64,000 nt of DNA from Rahnella bonaserana (GCF_019049675.1 NZ_JAFMOW010000061.1:1-64000), one strand, 5' to 3'; counted from the first letter of the stretch, positions 47,457-56,874 are shown. A program made the numbers and translations. Notes: generated by a model from the sequence alone, not told the origin.

Positions 47457-48230
47457 TTATCTGCGAACGGCCATGATACCGGCATCGACATCCCAGATTG
47501 CGCCAGTCACCCAAGAGGCTTTGTCGGACAACAGGAAGAAGATGGTATTGGCCACATCTTCCGGCGTGCCGACACGCCCCAGTGGATGGAAAGCGTTCAG
47601 CGATTGCATTGCGCCGGCAATGTCTTCTTTCGCCATGAAGCCTTCATAAATCGGGGTATGCACGATCCCTGGCGAGACCGCGTTCACGCGGATACCCGCA
47701 CTGGCCAGCTCAATGGCCAGGTTGCGTGTCAAGGCGTGGAGACCGGCTTTGGCCATGGAGTACGCGGAAGCCGGTGAGTCGCCGAGTGCGGCTTGCGCGC
47801 CAATGGAGCCCACGTTCACAATCGCCCCTTCACGGCCGTCGGCCAGCATATTCTTCACCACGTCCTGCGTGATGAAGAAGGTTGCCCGGTTCAACATCAG
47901 GTACATGTCGTAATCGGCTTCCAAATGCTCGGTAAAGCCTTTCGGCATGAAGATCCCGGCCGCATTGACCATCAGGCTAATATCGCGATGATTAGCATTA
48001 ATCTCCTGACGAATGGCGTTCATGCCCTCTTCGGTCATCAGGTTTGCCGCAATCACGGACACGGAACCCAGTGGGCTCAGCTCTTTCTGAACCGCTTCTG
48101 CCTTGTCTTTTTTATTGCCCGTCAGTACCACGCTGCCACCGGCTTTCAGCACCATACGCGCCGTTTCCAGACCCATGCCGCTGGTGCCACCCACGACAAG
48201 CAGTTTTTTGCCTTTAAAGTAATCGCTCAT
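47457..48230 (-). CDS. Short-chain dehydrogenase/reductase
   Basis: The 257-residue SDR has [11 protein letters not shown] (NAD(P) binding), NAAG, the Ser in [15 protein letters not shown] (catalytic Tyr and Lys) and the [12 protein letters not shown] stretch. ATG at 48228-48230 has GGAG six bases upstream. It sits in a run of minus-strand genes after the old yellow enzyme and FrnE genes and is probably cotranscribed; a quinone or carbonyl substrate is likely from context only. Confidence 0.86.
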   Translation of the reverse strand: MSDYFKGKKLLVVGGTSGMGLETARMVLKAGGSVVLTGNKKDKAEAVQKELSPLGSVSVIAANLMTEEGMNAIRQEINANHRDISLMVNAAGIFMPKGFTEHLEADYDMYLMLNRATFFITQDVVKNMLADGREGAIVNVGSIGAQAALGDSPASAYSMAKAGLHALTRNLAIELASAGIRVNAVSPGIVHTPIYEGFMAKEDIAGAMQSLNAFHPLGRVGTPEDVANTIFFLLSDKASWVTGAIWDVDAGIMAVRR

Positions 48231-48292
48231 TTTGAACTCCGTTATTTGCAGGGTAGATTTGCCGGCAGTCAAGCAGCCAGCTCGTTCAGATT

Positions 48293-48994
48293 TCAGATGC
48301 TGCAACCGTCAGCGCCGCAGGTCTGGCCGTCGGTTTTTGCCAATTCAGCCGCTTTTTCTTCCCAGATTTGCTTCAACGCGTTCAGGAAGTTGTCCGCAGA
48401 TTGCGCGCCGCTGATGGCATATTTTTCATTGAGCAGGAACAGCGGGACACCGCTGACCCCGATCGACCGGGCATGGGCTTCATCTTCGGCCACCGATGCA
48501 CGGAAGGCCTCATTGGCAAGGGCACTCTCAGCGTCGGCTCTGGACATGCCCACTTCGGTAGCTAACGCAATGAGCTCCTGCGGATCGAAAATGGAACGCC
48601 CCTCAGTCACACTGGCCCGATAAAACCGTTCTGCCATGGCGTCGCCCATATTGGCGTGACGTGCAGCCGCGAGCAGCGTATGGGCATCTTCGGTATCGCC
48701 AAAGAGCATGGTGTCAAAGTTATACTGGAGCCCTTCTGCCTTCCCGGCCGTGCCCACCTGATTCATCATCAGTTCCGCCCCATGTTCCCCGCCAAACTTC
48801 TTGTAAAGGGCTTTGCGGAACGGCACGGCAGGCCGGTCGCCGGAAATACGGAAACTGTGGTGGCGGACCACGACCTGTTCCTTGTGTTCAAAGGCGGCAA
48901 GGCCCTGTTCGAAACGCTTTTTGGCAATCCAACACCAGGGGCAGACCAGATCTGACCAGATATCTATCGTAATAATCGGCTTAAGGGTTTGCAT
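48293..48994 (-). CDS. FrnE-like DsbA-family oxidoreductase
   Basis: The 233-residue cytosolic DSBA-fold protein has the active site CPWC at Cys18-Cys21 ([14 protein letters not shown]), the cis-Pro loop [13 protein letters not shown], and a C-terminal CGADGCSI that offers another Cys pair. It belongs with FrnE/2-hydroxychromene-isomerase-like oxidoreductases. ATG at 48992-48994 follows AGGAG. It lies between the OYE and SDR genes. Confidence 0.87.
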   Translation of the reverse strand: MQTLKPIITIDIWSDLVCPWCWIAKKRFEQGLAAFEHKEQVVVRHHSFRISGDRPAVPFRKALYKKFGGEHGAELMMNQVGTAGKAEGLQYNFDTMLFGDTEDAHTLLAAARHANMGDAMAERFYRASVTEGRSIFDPQELIALATEVGMSRADAESALANEAFRASVAEDEAHARSIGVSGVPLFLLNEKYAISGAQSADNFLNALKQIWEEKAAELAKTDGQTCGADGCSI

Positions 48995-49075
48995 ATTGGC
49001 TCCTGAATCCCCCATTAATGTCGTCTGGCGGTGCCTCTTTATGTGGGCACCGCAAATACCACCGGCTTCGTGGCG

Positions 49076-50182
49076 TTAGTTGGCTTCCCAGGCGGGATAA
49101 TCGGTGTAGCCTTTTTCCGGCGACCCCGTCACGCCGTAATACGTCGTGCGATCGCTTTCAGCCAGCGGCCAGCCGTTCTGCATTCTTTCGACCAGATCAG
49201 GGTTGGCGATGTACGGCACGCCAAACGCAACAAGATCCAGTTCGTCTGTCTCAAGTGCGGTTTCGGCAATCTCGCGGGTGAAGCCGCCGGCGGCAATAAC
49301 GGTGCCCCCCAGAGTTTTACGGAACGCGGCTTTGAAACCGGCAGGTACCGGTGCCTGGGTATAAACAGGTTGATAATAGAGGTGCACATAAGCCAGCTCA
49401 CGTTGGCCAAGGGCCGCAGCGATACTTGCCCAAATATCTTCTTCACCTTCATAAGGCGCCAGGTCGTAAATCCGCCCGAACGGTGAAATGCGCAAGCCCA
49501 CCTTATTGCTACCAATAGCCGCAGAGATGGCATCAACCGTTTCCAGCAGGAACCGCTGACGGTTTTCCACAGAGCCACCGTATTCATCAGTGCGAGGGTT
49601 CAGTTCACTGCTGAGGAACTGGTCGAAAATGAAGCCGTTAGCCGCCATGATTTCCACGCCGTCAAACCCGGCCTCCATTGCCAGACGCGCTGAATGGACA
49701 AAGTCAGCGGTAACGCGTCGAACTTCTGCGGTTTCCAGCGCACGCGGCTGGCTTGGAACGACAGGCCCCGGTTCGCCAGACCTGGTCAGTGCAAAGACGG
49801 TGGTGTTAACCGCTTGTACGGTACCGGCGGAAACTGGCGCGATGTTGCCCGGCTGAATTGAGGTATGAGACATCCGGCCCACATGCCACAACTGAGCAAA
49901 AATACGACCGCCCTTCGCATGTACCGCATCGGTCACTTTGCGCCAGCCCTGAACGTGTGCAGCGTTGTAGATCCCCGGGGTATACAGATAGCCGCGCCCT
50001 TCTTCAGAAACAGGCATGCCTTCGGTGATAAGCAGCCCCGCAGAGGCGCGCTGGGCGTAGTAAAGTGCAACGACGTCATCCGGCACGTCGTTCATTGTGC
50101 GGGTGCGGGTCATCGGGGCCATGACCACGCGGTTTTTTAACTGCATGCCTGACAGATTGTAGGGGGTGAACAACTTACTCAT
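49076..50182 (-). CDS. Old yellow enzyme-family alkene reductase with altered active site
   Basis: The 368-residue FMN barrel matches the NemA/OYE family: VMAPMTRTR, LWHVGRMSH, LNPRTDEYGGSVENR and the late IAAGGFT..FG phosphate site. NemA-type enzymes reduce electrophilic alkenes, nitrate esters and N-ethylmaleimide. The usual H-x-x-N-G-Y active motif reads M179-A-A-N182-G-F184 here, so the substrate-binding His is Met and the proton-donor Tyr is Phe; the DNA at 49631-49648 confirms both. An operator copy lies 119 bases upstream. Confidence 0.9.
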   Translation of the reverse strand: MSKLFTPYNLSGMQLKNRVVMAPMTRTRTMNDVPDDVVALYYAQRASAGLLITEGMPVSEEGRGYLYTPGIYNAAHVQGWRKVTDAVHAKGGRIFAQLWHVGRMSHTSIQPGNIAPVSAGTVQAVNTTVFALTRSGEPGPVVPSQPRALETAEVRRVTADFVHSARLAMEAGFDGVEIMAANGFIFDQFLSSELNPRTDEYGGSVENRQRFLLETVDAISAAIGSNKVGLRISPFGRIYDLAPYEGEEDIWASIAAALGQRELAYVHLYYQPVYTQAPVPAGFKAAFRKTLGGTVIAAGGFTREIAETALETDELDLVAFGVPYIANPDLVERMQNGWPLAESDRTTYYGVTGSPEKGYTDYPAWEAN

Positions 50183-50207
50183 CGTATACCTCGCAAGGCG
50201 AAAGTGA

Positions 50208-50226
50208 GAAAAGCCCCGCTGGGGCC
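50208..50226 (-). promoter_or_regulatory. Short leader hairpin before the OYE gene
   Basis: On the minus strand GCCCC AGC GGGGC is followed by TTTTCTC, about 25 bases before the OYE start. The stem is only five base pairs, so an attenuator role is speculative. Confidence 0.3.
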
Positions 50227-50300
50227 GGAGTTAATACTTAGCGGGCCGGGGAGCTGACGATCGCTTCCTGATGCCGGTTAAGCGTATGGCTGCACTATAC

Positions 50301-50318
50301 CTACCTACTAGTTGATTG
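50301..50318. promoter_or_regulatory. TetR-type operator copy B (OYE operon)
   Basis: CTACCTACTAGTTGATTG matches the reverse consensus CTACCTACTAGTTGGTAG at 16 of 18 positions. It lies in the 368-bp gap between the OYE gene and the PEBP gene. No coding sequence was seen in the rest of that gap. Confidence 0.7.
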
Positions 50319-50550
50319 GTCAATAGGTAAAAGAACAAATCATGCTGTCCTTTTGTCACCGGAGACAGGCACAGGGAATGCTGTGTAAGGTGAGCTCCCG
50401 TCGGTGAGATGGTCGTCATCCTGTGAAATCAGGGAATTACAAATATCATTATTGAGCGTTATGGAGCTAAGACTGGCCGGTTCAGGGCGGCGAGGAGTCT
50501 TTCTCTCCCCTTATCATTGGGATATTAATCACCCCGATGGAGAAGAGTAA

Positions 50551-51114
50551 ATGTCCAAACTTCACCTTACTGTTATCAGTACATTATGCCTGGCGTTGTC
50601 GAGCCAGGTCGCTTTTTCAGCCAGTTTTACGCTGACAAGTCATGAGCTTGAAAAAAACCGTTTCCCCGCAGCTCAGACCCTGAGTTCACCTTATGGATTT
50701 GGGTGCAGCGGTGGAAACCTTGCCCCCTCTTTTAACTGGAGTGGCGCGCCGGCAGGAACTCAAAGCTTCGCTCTCAAAATTTATGATAGGGATGCGCCGA
50801 CAGGCCTCGGTTGGATCCACTGGCAGGTGGTGAATATTCCCTCATCTCTTCACTCGTTACCGGCTGGGATAACGGCGGATAACAAAAATCTCCCGCAAGG
50901 GGCTCTTCAGACCCGGACTGATTTCGGTATCCCGGGTTATGGCGGCCCTTGCCCGCCGAAGGGTGAAACGCACCGTTATGAGATTACGCTGACGGCACTT
51001 CGTGTCGACAAACTTCCGGGAATAACGGCGGACTCGACGCCCGCCCTGGTCGGCTTTATGGCAAAAGCGAACTCACTGGGCGAAGCCCATCTTCAGATTA
51101 CGCAGGGCCGCTAA
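50551..51114 (+). CDS. YbhB/YbcL-family PEBP-like protein, exported
   Basis: The 187-residue protein has a signal peptide ending near AFSA (residue 24) and the phosphatidylethanolamine-binding protein motifs APSFNWSGAP, IYDRDAPTGLGWIHWQVVNIP and GYGGPCPPKGETHRY. This is the bacterial Raf-kinase-inhibitor-like family, whose function is unclear. Its 3' end overlaps the convergent AraC gene by 17 bases. Confidence 0.88.
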   Translation: MSKLHLTVISTLCLALSSQVAFSASFTLTSHELEKNRFPAAQTLSSPYGFGCSGGNLAPSFNWSGAPAGTQSFALKIYDRDAPTGLGWIHWQVVNIPSSLHSLPAGITADNKNLPQGALQTRTDFGIPGYGGPCPPKGETHRYEITLTALRVDKLPGITADSTPALVGFMAKANSLGEAHLQITQGR

Positions 51115-51943
51115 CCGCAGCCAGGTTGCCGATAGCCTGGCCGGAAACCCGGACCAGGCTGGGGCTGAATCCGAAGCGAGTTCGAAATCTGGCGGCGAAC
51201 TTAGACGGATTTTCATAGCCGACTTCCAGGGATATGCGGGTGACTGAAAGATCGGTCACCTGCAAAAGTGTCAGGGCGCGGCACATGCGAATGTCAGTCA
51301 CCAGATGGGTGAATGACGTATTTTCGGCATGCAGATGGCGTCTCAGGGTGGTGGCCGACATACCCAATTCAGCCGCCACCTGCGCAGTATTCCAGTCTTG
51401 TGATATGTCTGCTGCAACGAGTTTGCGGATTTTTATCGCCAGTCCGGTATGTTGTTTCAGCGCGAAGAAAATTCGGTATTCATCCAGCCAACTCAGCATC
51501 TCTTCCATACGCCTGGCCACGATACTTTCAGGTATGTTTTCAGTATCTGTAATGGCCTCCGCAGTGTGATAAAAGGCCTGGCGAAAACTGTTGCCTGGCT
51601 CTGCCATTTTATTTGCTTCGTTCATGCTCATACGTGGGGCATGCATGAAGCAGTAGTTTTGGACGAAATCGGCACAAAAACTCAGCCATGATGCTTCGTA
51701 CGTACCCGTTAAAGGTGATGGTGTATTGATGATATCAAAAGAGTGCCCCTCCCCGATGACCACCGCGTCCCCCGCTTCCAGCGTTATCTCCTCTTGCGCC
51801 CAGCGGATTATTTTCCTGCCATGGCGGACCAGGATGATTGTGGGTTCATCTATAGTGATATGGCACATCATCAGGGGCTGCGTATGCAGCACATGCGCTG
51901 TACTCCCCACATTAATACGACTGGATAATGTTCTTTCCATCAT
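51098..51943 (-). CDS. AraC-family transcriptional regulator
   Basis: The 281-residue protein has an N-terminal ligand-type domain and a C-terminal double helix-turn-helix (WNTAQVAAELGMSATTLRRHL, then VTRISLEVGYENPSKFAARFRTRFGFSP). It is convergent with, and overlaps, the PEBP gene. Its target cannot be told; no obvious neighbour shares its promoter except the thioredoxin gene at 52229, 285 bases away. Confidence 0.87.
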   Translation of the reverse strand: MMERTLSSRINVGSTAHVLHTQPLMMCHITIDEPTIILVRHGRKIIRWAQEEITLEAGDAVVIGEGHSFDIINTPSPLTGTYEASWLSFCADFVQNYCFMHAPRMSMNEANKMAEPGNSFRQAFYHTAEAITDTENIPESIVARRMEEMLSWLDEYRIFFALKQHTGLAIKIRKLVAADISQDWNTAQVAAELGMSATTLRRHLHAENTSFTHLVTDIRMCRALTLLQVTDLSVTRISLEVGYENPSKFAARFRTRFGFSPSLVRVSGQAIGNLAAVSGPA

Positions 51944-52178
51944 CGCCTTACGAAAAGGAATAGGCCTGCCCTGTAGGCCGACACTTTATGGATGGGCTTG
52001 CTTTTTTATAAAGTAATCCCGATTTTACAATACGTCAGTTTTCTCATTCAGATGGAGTGAAATATCATAATCCTCAGCACGCCGTCCACATAAGATGACG
52101 CTTATCCATTGATAAAACATGGCATTATCTTCGCTTAAGCACCTTTCTATCGATGATAGCTTTTTATGTTAATTAAAC

Positions 52179-52196
52179 AAACCAACTAGTAGGTAG
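52179..52196. promoter_or_regulatory. TetR-type operator copy C (CPPC thioredoxin)
   Basis: AAACCAACTAGTAGGTAG matches the consensus CTACCAACTAGTAGGTAG at 16 of 18 positions, 32 bases before the thioredoxin start. Confidence 0.75.
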
Positions 52197-52228
52197 AATT
52201 ACTATCAAGTTACATCCTGCAGGAGTGA

Positions 52229-52561
52229 ATGATGCGTGAATTAACCCTTTACAATGAAGATAATTTTAGAGAAATCGAGAGGCATGAAGGGGTTGCGGTG
52301 GTGCGCTTCTCTGCCCCCTGGTGCCCACCTTGTCAGATGAGCGAAGACATTTTTAACCATTTTGCCGAGCAGATAGAAAGCGACGTCAAAGTCGGCAAAG
52401 TGAATGTGGATCTGGCACCGGTACTGACCACCAAATATGAAATTTGGGGACTGCCTTCCGTACTGATGTTCAAGGATGGGCAGTTGGTCCAGCGTATACC
52501 GGGTGTTAAATCGGCAGGGTTTTATCAGCAAGCATTGTCAGAGCTGAAAAAAGGGCAGTGA
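52229..52561 (+). CDS. Thioredoxin-family protein with CPPC motif
   Basis: The 110-residue single-domain thioredoxin has the active site APWCPPCQM (Cys32, Cys35) and the cis-Pro in GLPSVLMF. CPPC instead of CGPC changes the redox potential compared with TrxA. GCAGGAG precedes the start; a second ATG follows directly. An operator copy just upstream makes it a likely TetR-regulon member. Confidence 0.87.
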   Translation: MMRELTLYNEDNFREIERHEGVAVVRFSAPWCPPCQMSEDIFNHFAEQIESDVKVGKVNVDLAPVLTTKYEIWGLPSVLMFKDGQLVQRIPGVKSAGFYQQALSELKKGQ

Positions 52562-52571
52562 TGCCCTTTTA
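52551..52571. terminator. Short terminator after the CPPC thioredoxin gene
   Basis: AAGGGCA GTGA TGCCCTT forms a 7-bp stem that overlaps the stop codon and runs into TTT. Confidence 0.65.
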
Positions 52572-52682
52572 TCTATGTTTAAAAAAGTCTCTTAGCGGTC
52601 TGATGCATCATCGGCAAGCGGTTACCTCTCGTTCAGAGTGATAACCGCTTTGTTATAAAATAACCGACCAGTCTGCTTAGCG

Positions 52683-54002
52683 TTATTTATTGCGTTGGAA
52701 GGCCGGCATCAACGCTTTGTTATGTTCGATCACTTCATCCAATGCATTTTCAAGCAGTTGACCGCTTTTGACTAGGGGATTAATAACCAAGGCACGCCAT
52801 GCCGTATACCGATTACCACTGATGGCTGCCTCAATGGTCAATTGCTCAAAGCTTTTCATCAGTTGAATCAGACGAAGTACATCTTCCGGGAAAGGTTCGA
52901 CATTCAGTGGTATCGGTCCAGAACGGGTGATCATTGAACTGACCTCAACCGCACAGTCATCCGGCAGGCCCGCAATCGCACCATCGTTTCGCGTATTGAC
53001 ATGCATGATGATGCGTTTGTCGTTATATATTGCGCTCATCAATTCACATGCCGCATCCGAATAGTACTGCCCTCCCCGACCTTCCAGCGCTTTCGGTTTC
53101 TCGGCGAGTTCCGGGTTTCGATAAATTTCGAATAGTTCTCTTTCGAGCTCCTTTACGATCTCACCACGAGTCCCTTCCCCTTGTGCTTCGCCAAGCTCCT
53201 GACGGTACATGTCGTCGCTCATGTAGTAATAACGCAGGTAGGGGCAAGGTATCATTCCCATATTCGCCAACAACCGATCCGGCCATTTGAAAGGAGGAAT
53301 ATTTTTAGGCACCAACGGATCATTCCCCTCTGAAATCAGCTCAATGACCTGAGGAAGCTTATCCTTACCCTCATGATAAATATGGCGCGCAAAAATGAAG
53401 TGATTAAGTCCCGCGACCTGCATGATAAATTCATTGATATCGCTGACACCTAAAGCACTGGCAATACCCTTTTGCATAATAACAGGCACGTTGCACAGCC
53501 CTACGGTTTTGACTGTGCTGTGTTTCAGTATCGCTTCAGTGACCATTCCCGACGGGTTGGTGAAGTTCAGCAACCAGGCATCCGGGCACAGTTGTTCCAT
53601 TTCTTTCGCTATAGCCAATGCAATCGGGATAGTGCGGCATGCATTGGCAAATCCACCCAGACCATTGGTCTCCTGACCGATCATGTCGTATTTCAGCGAT
53701 ATCCTTTCGTCGCTGATCCGTGCGTCCAGGCAGCCGGCCCTGAACTGAGAACAAACAAAATCGGCACCGAGCAGTGCTTCTGTGCGGTCAAGGGTTTCAT
53801 AAACCGGTATATCCAGCCCATTTTTTTCCAGCATCCGTCGGGTGAGGCCCGCGATAATCGCCATTTTTTCACGGCCATCCTCAATATCAACCAGCCATAA
53901 CTCGCGGATCGGAAATTCATTTTGACGCTTGATAATGCCTTCCATCAGTTCAGGTGTGTAGCTTGAACCCGCTCCAATAACCACTAACTTAAGACCCTTC
54001 AT
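52683..54002 (-). CDS. GH4 6-phospho-beta-glucosidase-like protein
   Basis: The 439-residue protein is a family 4 glycoside hydrolase (CelF/ChbF/LicH type) that uses NAD+ and a divalent metal: VIGAGSSYTPELMEG (NAD motif), NFTNPSGMVTEAIL, GLCNVPV with the metal Cys, and GLNHFIF with the metal His. It cleaves phosphorylated beta-glucosides after PTS uptake, but no PTS gene is adjacent. GAGGGGAA precedes the start. It is divergent from a LysR gene. Confidence 0.88.
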   Translation of the reverse strand: MKGLKLVVIGAGSSYTPELMEGIIKRQNEFPIRELWLVDIEDGREKMAIIAGLTRRMLEKNGLDIPVYETLDRTEALLGADFVCSQFRAGCLDARISDERISLKYDMIGQETNGLGGFANACRTIPIALAIAKEMEQLCPDAWLLNFTNPSGMVTEAILKHSTVKTVGLCNVPVIMQKGIASALGVSDINEFIMQVAGLNHFIFARHIYHEGKDKLPQVIELISEGNDPLVPKNIPPFKWPDRLLANMGMIPCPYLRYYYMSDDMYRQELGEAQGEGTRGEIVKELERELFEIYRNPELAEKPKALEGRGGQYYSDAACELMSAIYNDKRIIMHVNTRNDGAIAGLPDDCAVEVSSMITRSGPIPLNVEPFPEDVLRLIQLMKSFEQLTIEAAISGNRYTAWRALVINPLVKSGQLLENALDEVIEHNKALMPAFQRNK

Positions 54003-54144
54003 TAGATATTCCCCTCATCGTTGTTGTCAGGACGTCTGTTGGGCCAATTAAAGAGGACAAGGGGCTTAGTGGACAAACGATCAATTCCGGGGTAAGCATT
54101 ACTGTAAATAATGCATAAGAGAAAATTAAGAAGGAAAATGATGA

Positions 54145-55047
54145 ATGCTCGCTCAACAGAACATACTGGCACTATTGCATACGTTTGAAACGGCAGCACT
54201 GCATATGAGCTTTACTAAGGCGGCGACTACTCTCAATCTGACGCAAGGGGCCGTTAGCCAACGCATTCGTTCTCTTGAATCCATGCTCGGATTCAGACTG
54301 TTTATTAGAATGACCAGAAAGCTTCAGTTGACCGATGAAGGGGAGCGTTTACTTGGCGTACTCGCGTTTTCACTTAAACGCATCAGTGATGAAATAGAAG
54401 ATATTCGCGTGCAGGGGCTGAGAGGAACCTTGTCTGTCGGCCTTCCACCTACCTTCGCTTTTCTCTGGCTGATGCCGCGCTTACCGGTATTTACCGAACG
54501 GTGGCCGGGGCTGAATATCAATTTCAGAGTGAGAGCCGGTCTGGTAGATTTTAATCTTGAACGGGTAGATGTCGCTATCTACTACAGTAATCTGAAATAC
54601 CCCGATCTCTACTGCGAACGGTTATCTGAAGAGACGCTGGTTCCCGTCTGTATTCCATCTCTTGCAAAAAAAATCAGGCAAGCAAACCATTGGTTAGCTG
54701 AAGTCCCATTCATTCATACGTCTGAATCCGTTGACTCCCAGAATGTTTTTTCCGAATGGCGAGAATGGTGCAGGGAGTCTGGCAAAAACCTGCCTGTTGA
54801 AGATAATTTTTTGAGCTTCAACAATTGTCAGATGTCTATTGAAGCGGCACTCAATGGCGGCGGTATCATCATGGGCAGAAAACGACTCATTCGACATTAC
54901 CTCGATGAGGGCCGACTGATTGCCCCTTTTGAAATAGAAATACCCGCCGGGCGAGGATATGACCTCATTATGCCACGAGAAAACCTTAACCGACCGGGCG
55001 TTCAGGCTTTGGCCGAATGGGTAAGAAATGTGTTTAACGAGGAATAA
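54145..55047 (+). CDS. LysR-family (GcvA-like) regulator
   Basis: The 300-residue LysR protein has the helix-turn-helix (FETAALHMSFTKAATTLNLTQGAVSQRI) and effector domain of the GcvA/AmpR-like group. It is divergent from the GH4 gene with a 142-bp gap and may control it. AAGGA precedes the ATG at 54145. Confidence 0.86.
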   Translation: MLAQQNILALLHTFETAALHMSFTKAATTLNLTQGAVSQRIRSLESMLGFRLFIRMTRKLQLTDEGERLLGVLAFSLKRISDEIEDIRVQGLRGTLSVGLPPTFAFLWLMPRLPVFTERWPGLNINFRVRAGLVDFNLERVDVAIYYSNLKYPDLYCERLSEETLVPVCIPSLAKKIRQANHWLAEVPFIHTSESVDSQNVFSEWREWCRESGKNLPVEDNFLSFNNCQMSIEAALNGGGIIMGRKRLIRHYLDEGRLIAPFEIEIPAGRGYDLIMPRENLNRPGVQALAEWVRNVFNEE

Positions 55048-55135
55048 AGTCTGTTTTCGTTCTGATAAAGGGCAATGTAAGCCATATCAGACCTAATGCC
55101 AGAGAGCATGATGAAAATGTATGTCAGAAGTGAAA

Positions 55136-55156
55136 AAAGGGCAGTCATGCCCTTTT
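55136..55156. terminator. Shared terminator between LysR and AhpD-like genes
   Basis: AAAGGGCA GTCA TGCCCTTT is a perfect 8-bp stem with A and T runs on both sides, between convergent genes. Confidence 0.8.
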
Positions 55157-55174
55157 ATATTTTCAACGCGATAA

Positions 55175-55516
55175 CTATTGCGCTTTCAGTTGCTTAATCG
55201 CATCCAGCGTACGTGCGGAATAGACAACGGCAGCGCCTGCATTCAGGTTGATTGCCACACCCAGGGCTTCAGCAATTTCTTCTTCTGTGGCGCCAGCTTT
55301 AACGGCAGCTTCGGCATGGACGGCGATGCAACCATCACAGCGAGTCGTCACCGCACAAGCCAGTGCAATCAGTTCACGCACTTTCGCGCCCAGGAGGTTG
55401 GTCTTATTGCCGGCGTTGCCCAAAGCCATGACGCCTTTTAGTGTTTCCGGGGTCAACTTACCCAGATCACCAACACGTTGCATCACTTCTGAGCGGTATT
55501 CATTCCAATCTAACAT
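55175..55516 (-). CDS. Carboxymuconolactone decarboxylase/AhpD-like protein
   Basis: The 113-residue all-helical protein has the CxxC-xxx-H pattern CDGCIAVHAEAAVKAGATEEEI of the AhpD-like carboxymuconolactone decarboxylase family, which suggests a thiol redox activity rather than decarboxylation. ATG at 55514-55516 has GGAG eight bases upstream. It lies 16 bases downstream of the TetR gene and is probably cotranscribed with it. Confidence 0.88.
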   Translation of the reverse strand: MLDWNEYRSEVMQRVGDLGKLTPETLKGVMALGNAGNKTNLLGAKVRELIALACAVTTRCDGCIAVHAEAAVKAGATEEEIAEALGVAINLNAGAAVVYSARTLDAIKQLKAQ

Positions 55517-55532
55517 GGGGTCATCTCCAGAA

Positions 55533-56102
55533 TTATTTTCTTTTAACAATCATTAGGATCTGTTCAAGCGTATCGTTGAAAAGCTCAGGCTTATTAATCG
55601 CCCGGGAAACAACGCTAGCGCCCTCGCATAAATTCAAAATAAGCAGAGCCATTTTTGATGGCAGCAGGTCAGCAGTCAGCTCCCCTGCATCAACACCACG
55701 GCTGACAATCTTGGTCAACCAGGCAATCTGCATATCGAAATATTCGGTCGCCTGTACTCTGATATTCGGTGGCAGATTGGCCATTTCCGAAGACAAAGCA
55801 CAGCACAGCGGCATACGCGACGTGCGATAGCTTTCGATGAAAAGCTCTACATAGGCGGTAAGCATCTGCGCAACCGTATTCTCCGTCGCTTCAATCTGTT
55901 CAAATCGGTTTTTGGTATCGGTATGGGCCTGAATCACCACTTGTTCGCCCAAAACGTCTTTTGTTGGGAAGTGGTGATGAATACTGGCCTTGGTGATACC
56001 AATGCTCTTTGACAAATCAGCATAGCTGAATGCAGAGTAACCCCGTTCGCGCATCAGATGGTCCGCTTCATTCAGAAGCCTTTCTCGTGTCATGACTGAC
56101 AT
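55533..56102 (-). CDS. TetR-family repressor
   Basis: The 189-residue regulator has the TetR helix-turn-helix (YSAFSYADLSKSIGITKASIHHHFPTKDVL) and a C-terminal ligand domain with a single Cys in LCCAL-type context (CC at the start of CCALSSEMANLPPN) and another in LNLCEGAS. ATG at 56100-56102 follows GAGG; the longer frame lacks a site. An operator copy starts 17 bases upstream, which implies autorepression, and four more copies lie nearby. Cysteine-based sensing of electrophiles, as in NemR, is a reasonable inference. Confidence 0.88.
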   Translation of the reverse strand: MSVMTRERLLNEADHLMRERGYSAFSYADLSKSIGITKASIHHHFPTKDVLGEQVVIQAHTDTKNRFEQIEATENTVAQMLTAYVELFIESYRTSRMPLCCALSSEMANLPPNIRVQATEYFDMQIAWLTKIVSRGVDAGELTADLLPSKMALLILNLCEGASVVSRAINKPELFNDTLEQILMIVKRK

Positions 56103-56118
56103 ATAATCCTCACAATTA

Positions 56119-56136
56119 TAATCTACTAGTTGGTAG
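56119..56136. promoter_or_regulatory. TetR-type operator copy D (tetR promoter)
   Basis: TAATCTACTAGTTGGTAG, with inner palindrome ATCTACtagttGGTAGAT, lies just before the TetR start codon, a typical place for autorepression. Confidence 0.78.
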
Positions 56137-56260
56137 ATATTATCTGCGCCTGTTGTTCCCTGCAAGGGGACATCAGTTCACAACAGCGATTTAACCTTCT
56201 CTGATAACGCGTTTTGGTCGGGGTTAATAGCCATCAGGCATTTCCCTCTCTGAGGTTTAC

Positions 56261-56818
56261 CTACACCAACCGGGTATCAATACTGACCGGGTTCGCCAAC
56301 GTATCGTGGATCGGCGAGCTTTCTGGCAGTGCACGAACCATTTCTTCAAGCTGTTCACGGCTGGCGGTCGGACTGGAGAGCTTAACGCCAACACGGATCG
56401 CTTTCGCCCCGTTGCGAACTTTTTCGTCAAGACCCAGGAAACCGTTCAGATTAATGTCGAAGTTCAGGTCAAGTTCAATACCATCAAGCTCAATGCCCTT
56501 TTCTGCCGCCATCACAGTCAGAGTCGCGGTATAACAGCCGGCAAGTGCCTGCAAAATGTACTCAGCTGGGCCCATACCGCTATCAGTACCCGATAAATCA
56601 GCAGGTTCATCGCCAACATTAGCAAATTTTCCGGAGCGACTGGTATCAACCTGGCCGTTCTGGATAGTCGCATGAGTTTCCACACGGACGGATACCCCAC
56701 CGTTGGATTTACTCTTCATGTTAAAGGTGAGATTGCCCAGCTCTGGCTGCTGGCGAATAGCTTCTCGTGTACCGCGAATAACATTAGCGTCAGCAAAAGG
56801 TTTTTTTGAATTAGTCAT
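56261..56818 (-). CDS. OsmC-family protein
   Basis: The 185-residue protein has the OsmC/Ohr fold: GMGPAEYILQALAGCYTATL with Cys95, and DLNFDINLNGFLGLD. The second conserved Cys of peroxidatic OsmC/Ohr enzymes is Ser in ESSPIHDTLANP, so it has one Cys only, as in the OsmC half of hydrolase/OsmC fusions. ATG at 56816-56818 has GGAG upstream. An operator copy lies 57 bases upstream. Confidence 0.87.
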   Translation of the reverse strand: MTNSKKPFADANVIRGTREAIRQQPELGNLTFNMKSKSNGGVSVRVETHATIQNGQVDTSRSGKFANVGDEPADLSGTDSGMGPAEYILQALAGCYTATLTVMAAEKGIELDGIELDLNFDINLNGFLGLDEKVRNGAKAIRVGVKLSSPTASREQLEEMVRALPESSPIHDTLANPVSIDTRLV

Positions 56819-56874
56819 GACAACTCCTGAAGTGTCGAGTGATCTCAAAGATAAGGTTGGTGCCAAACGCAATC

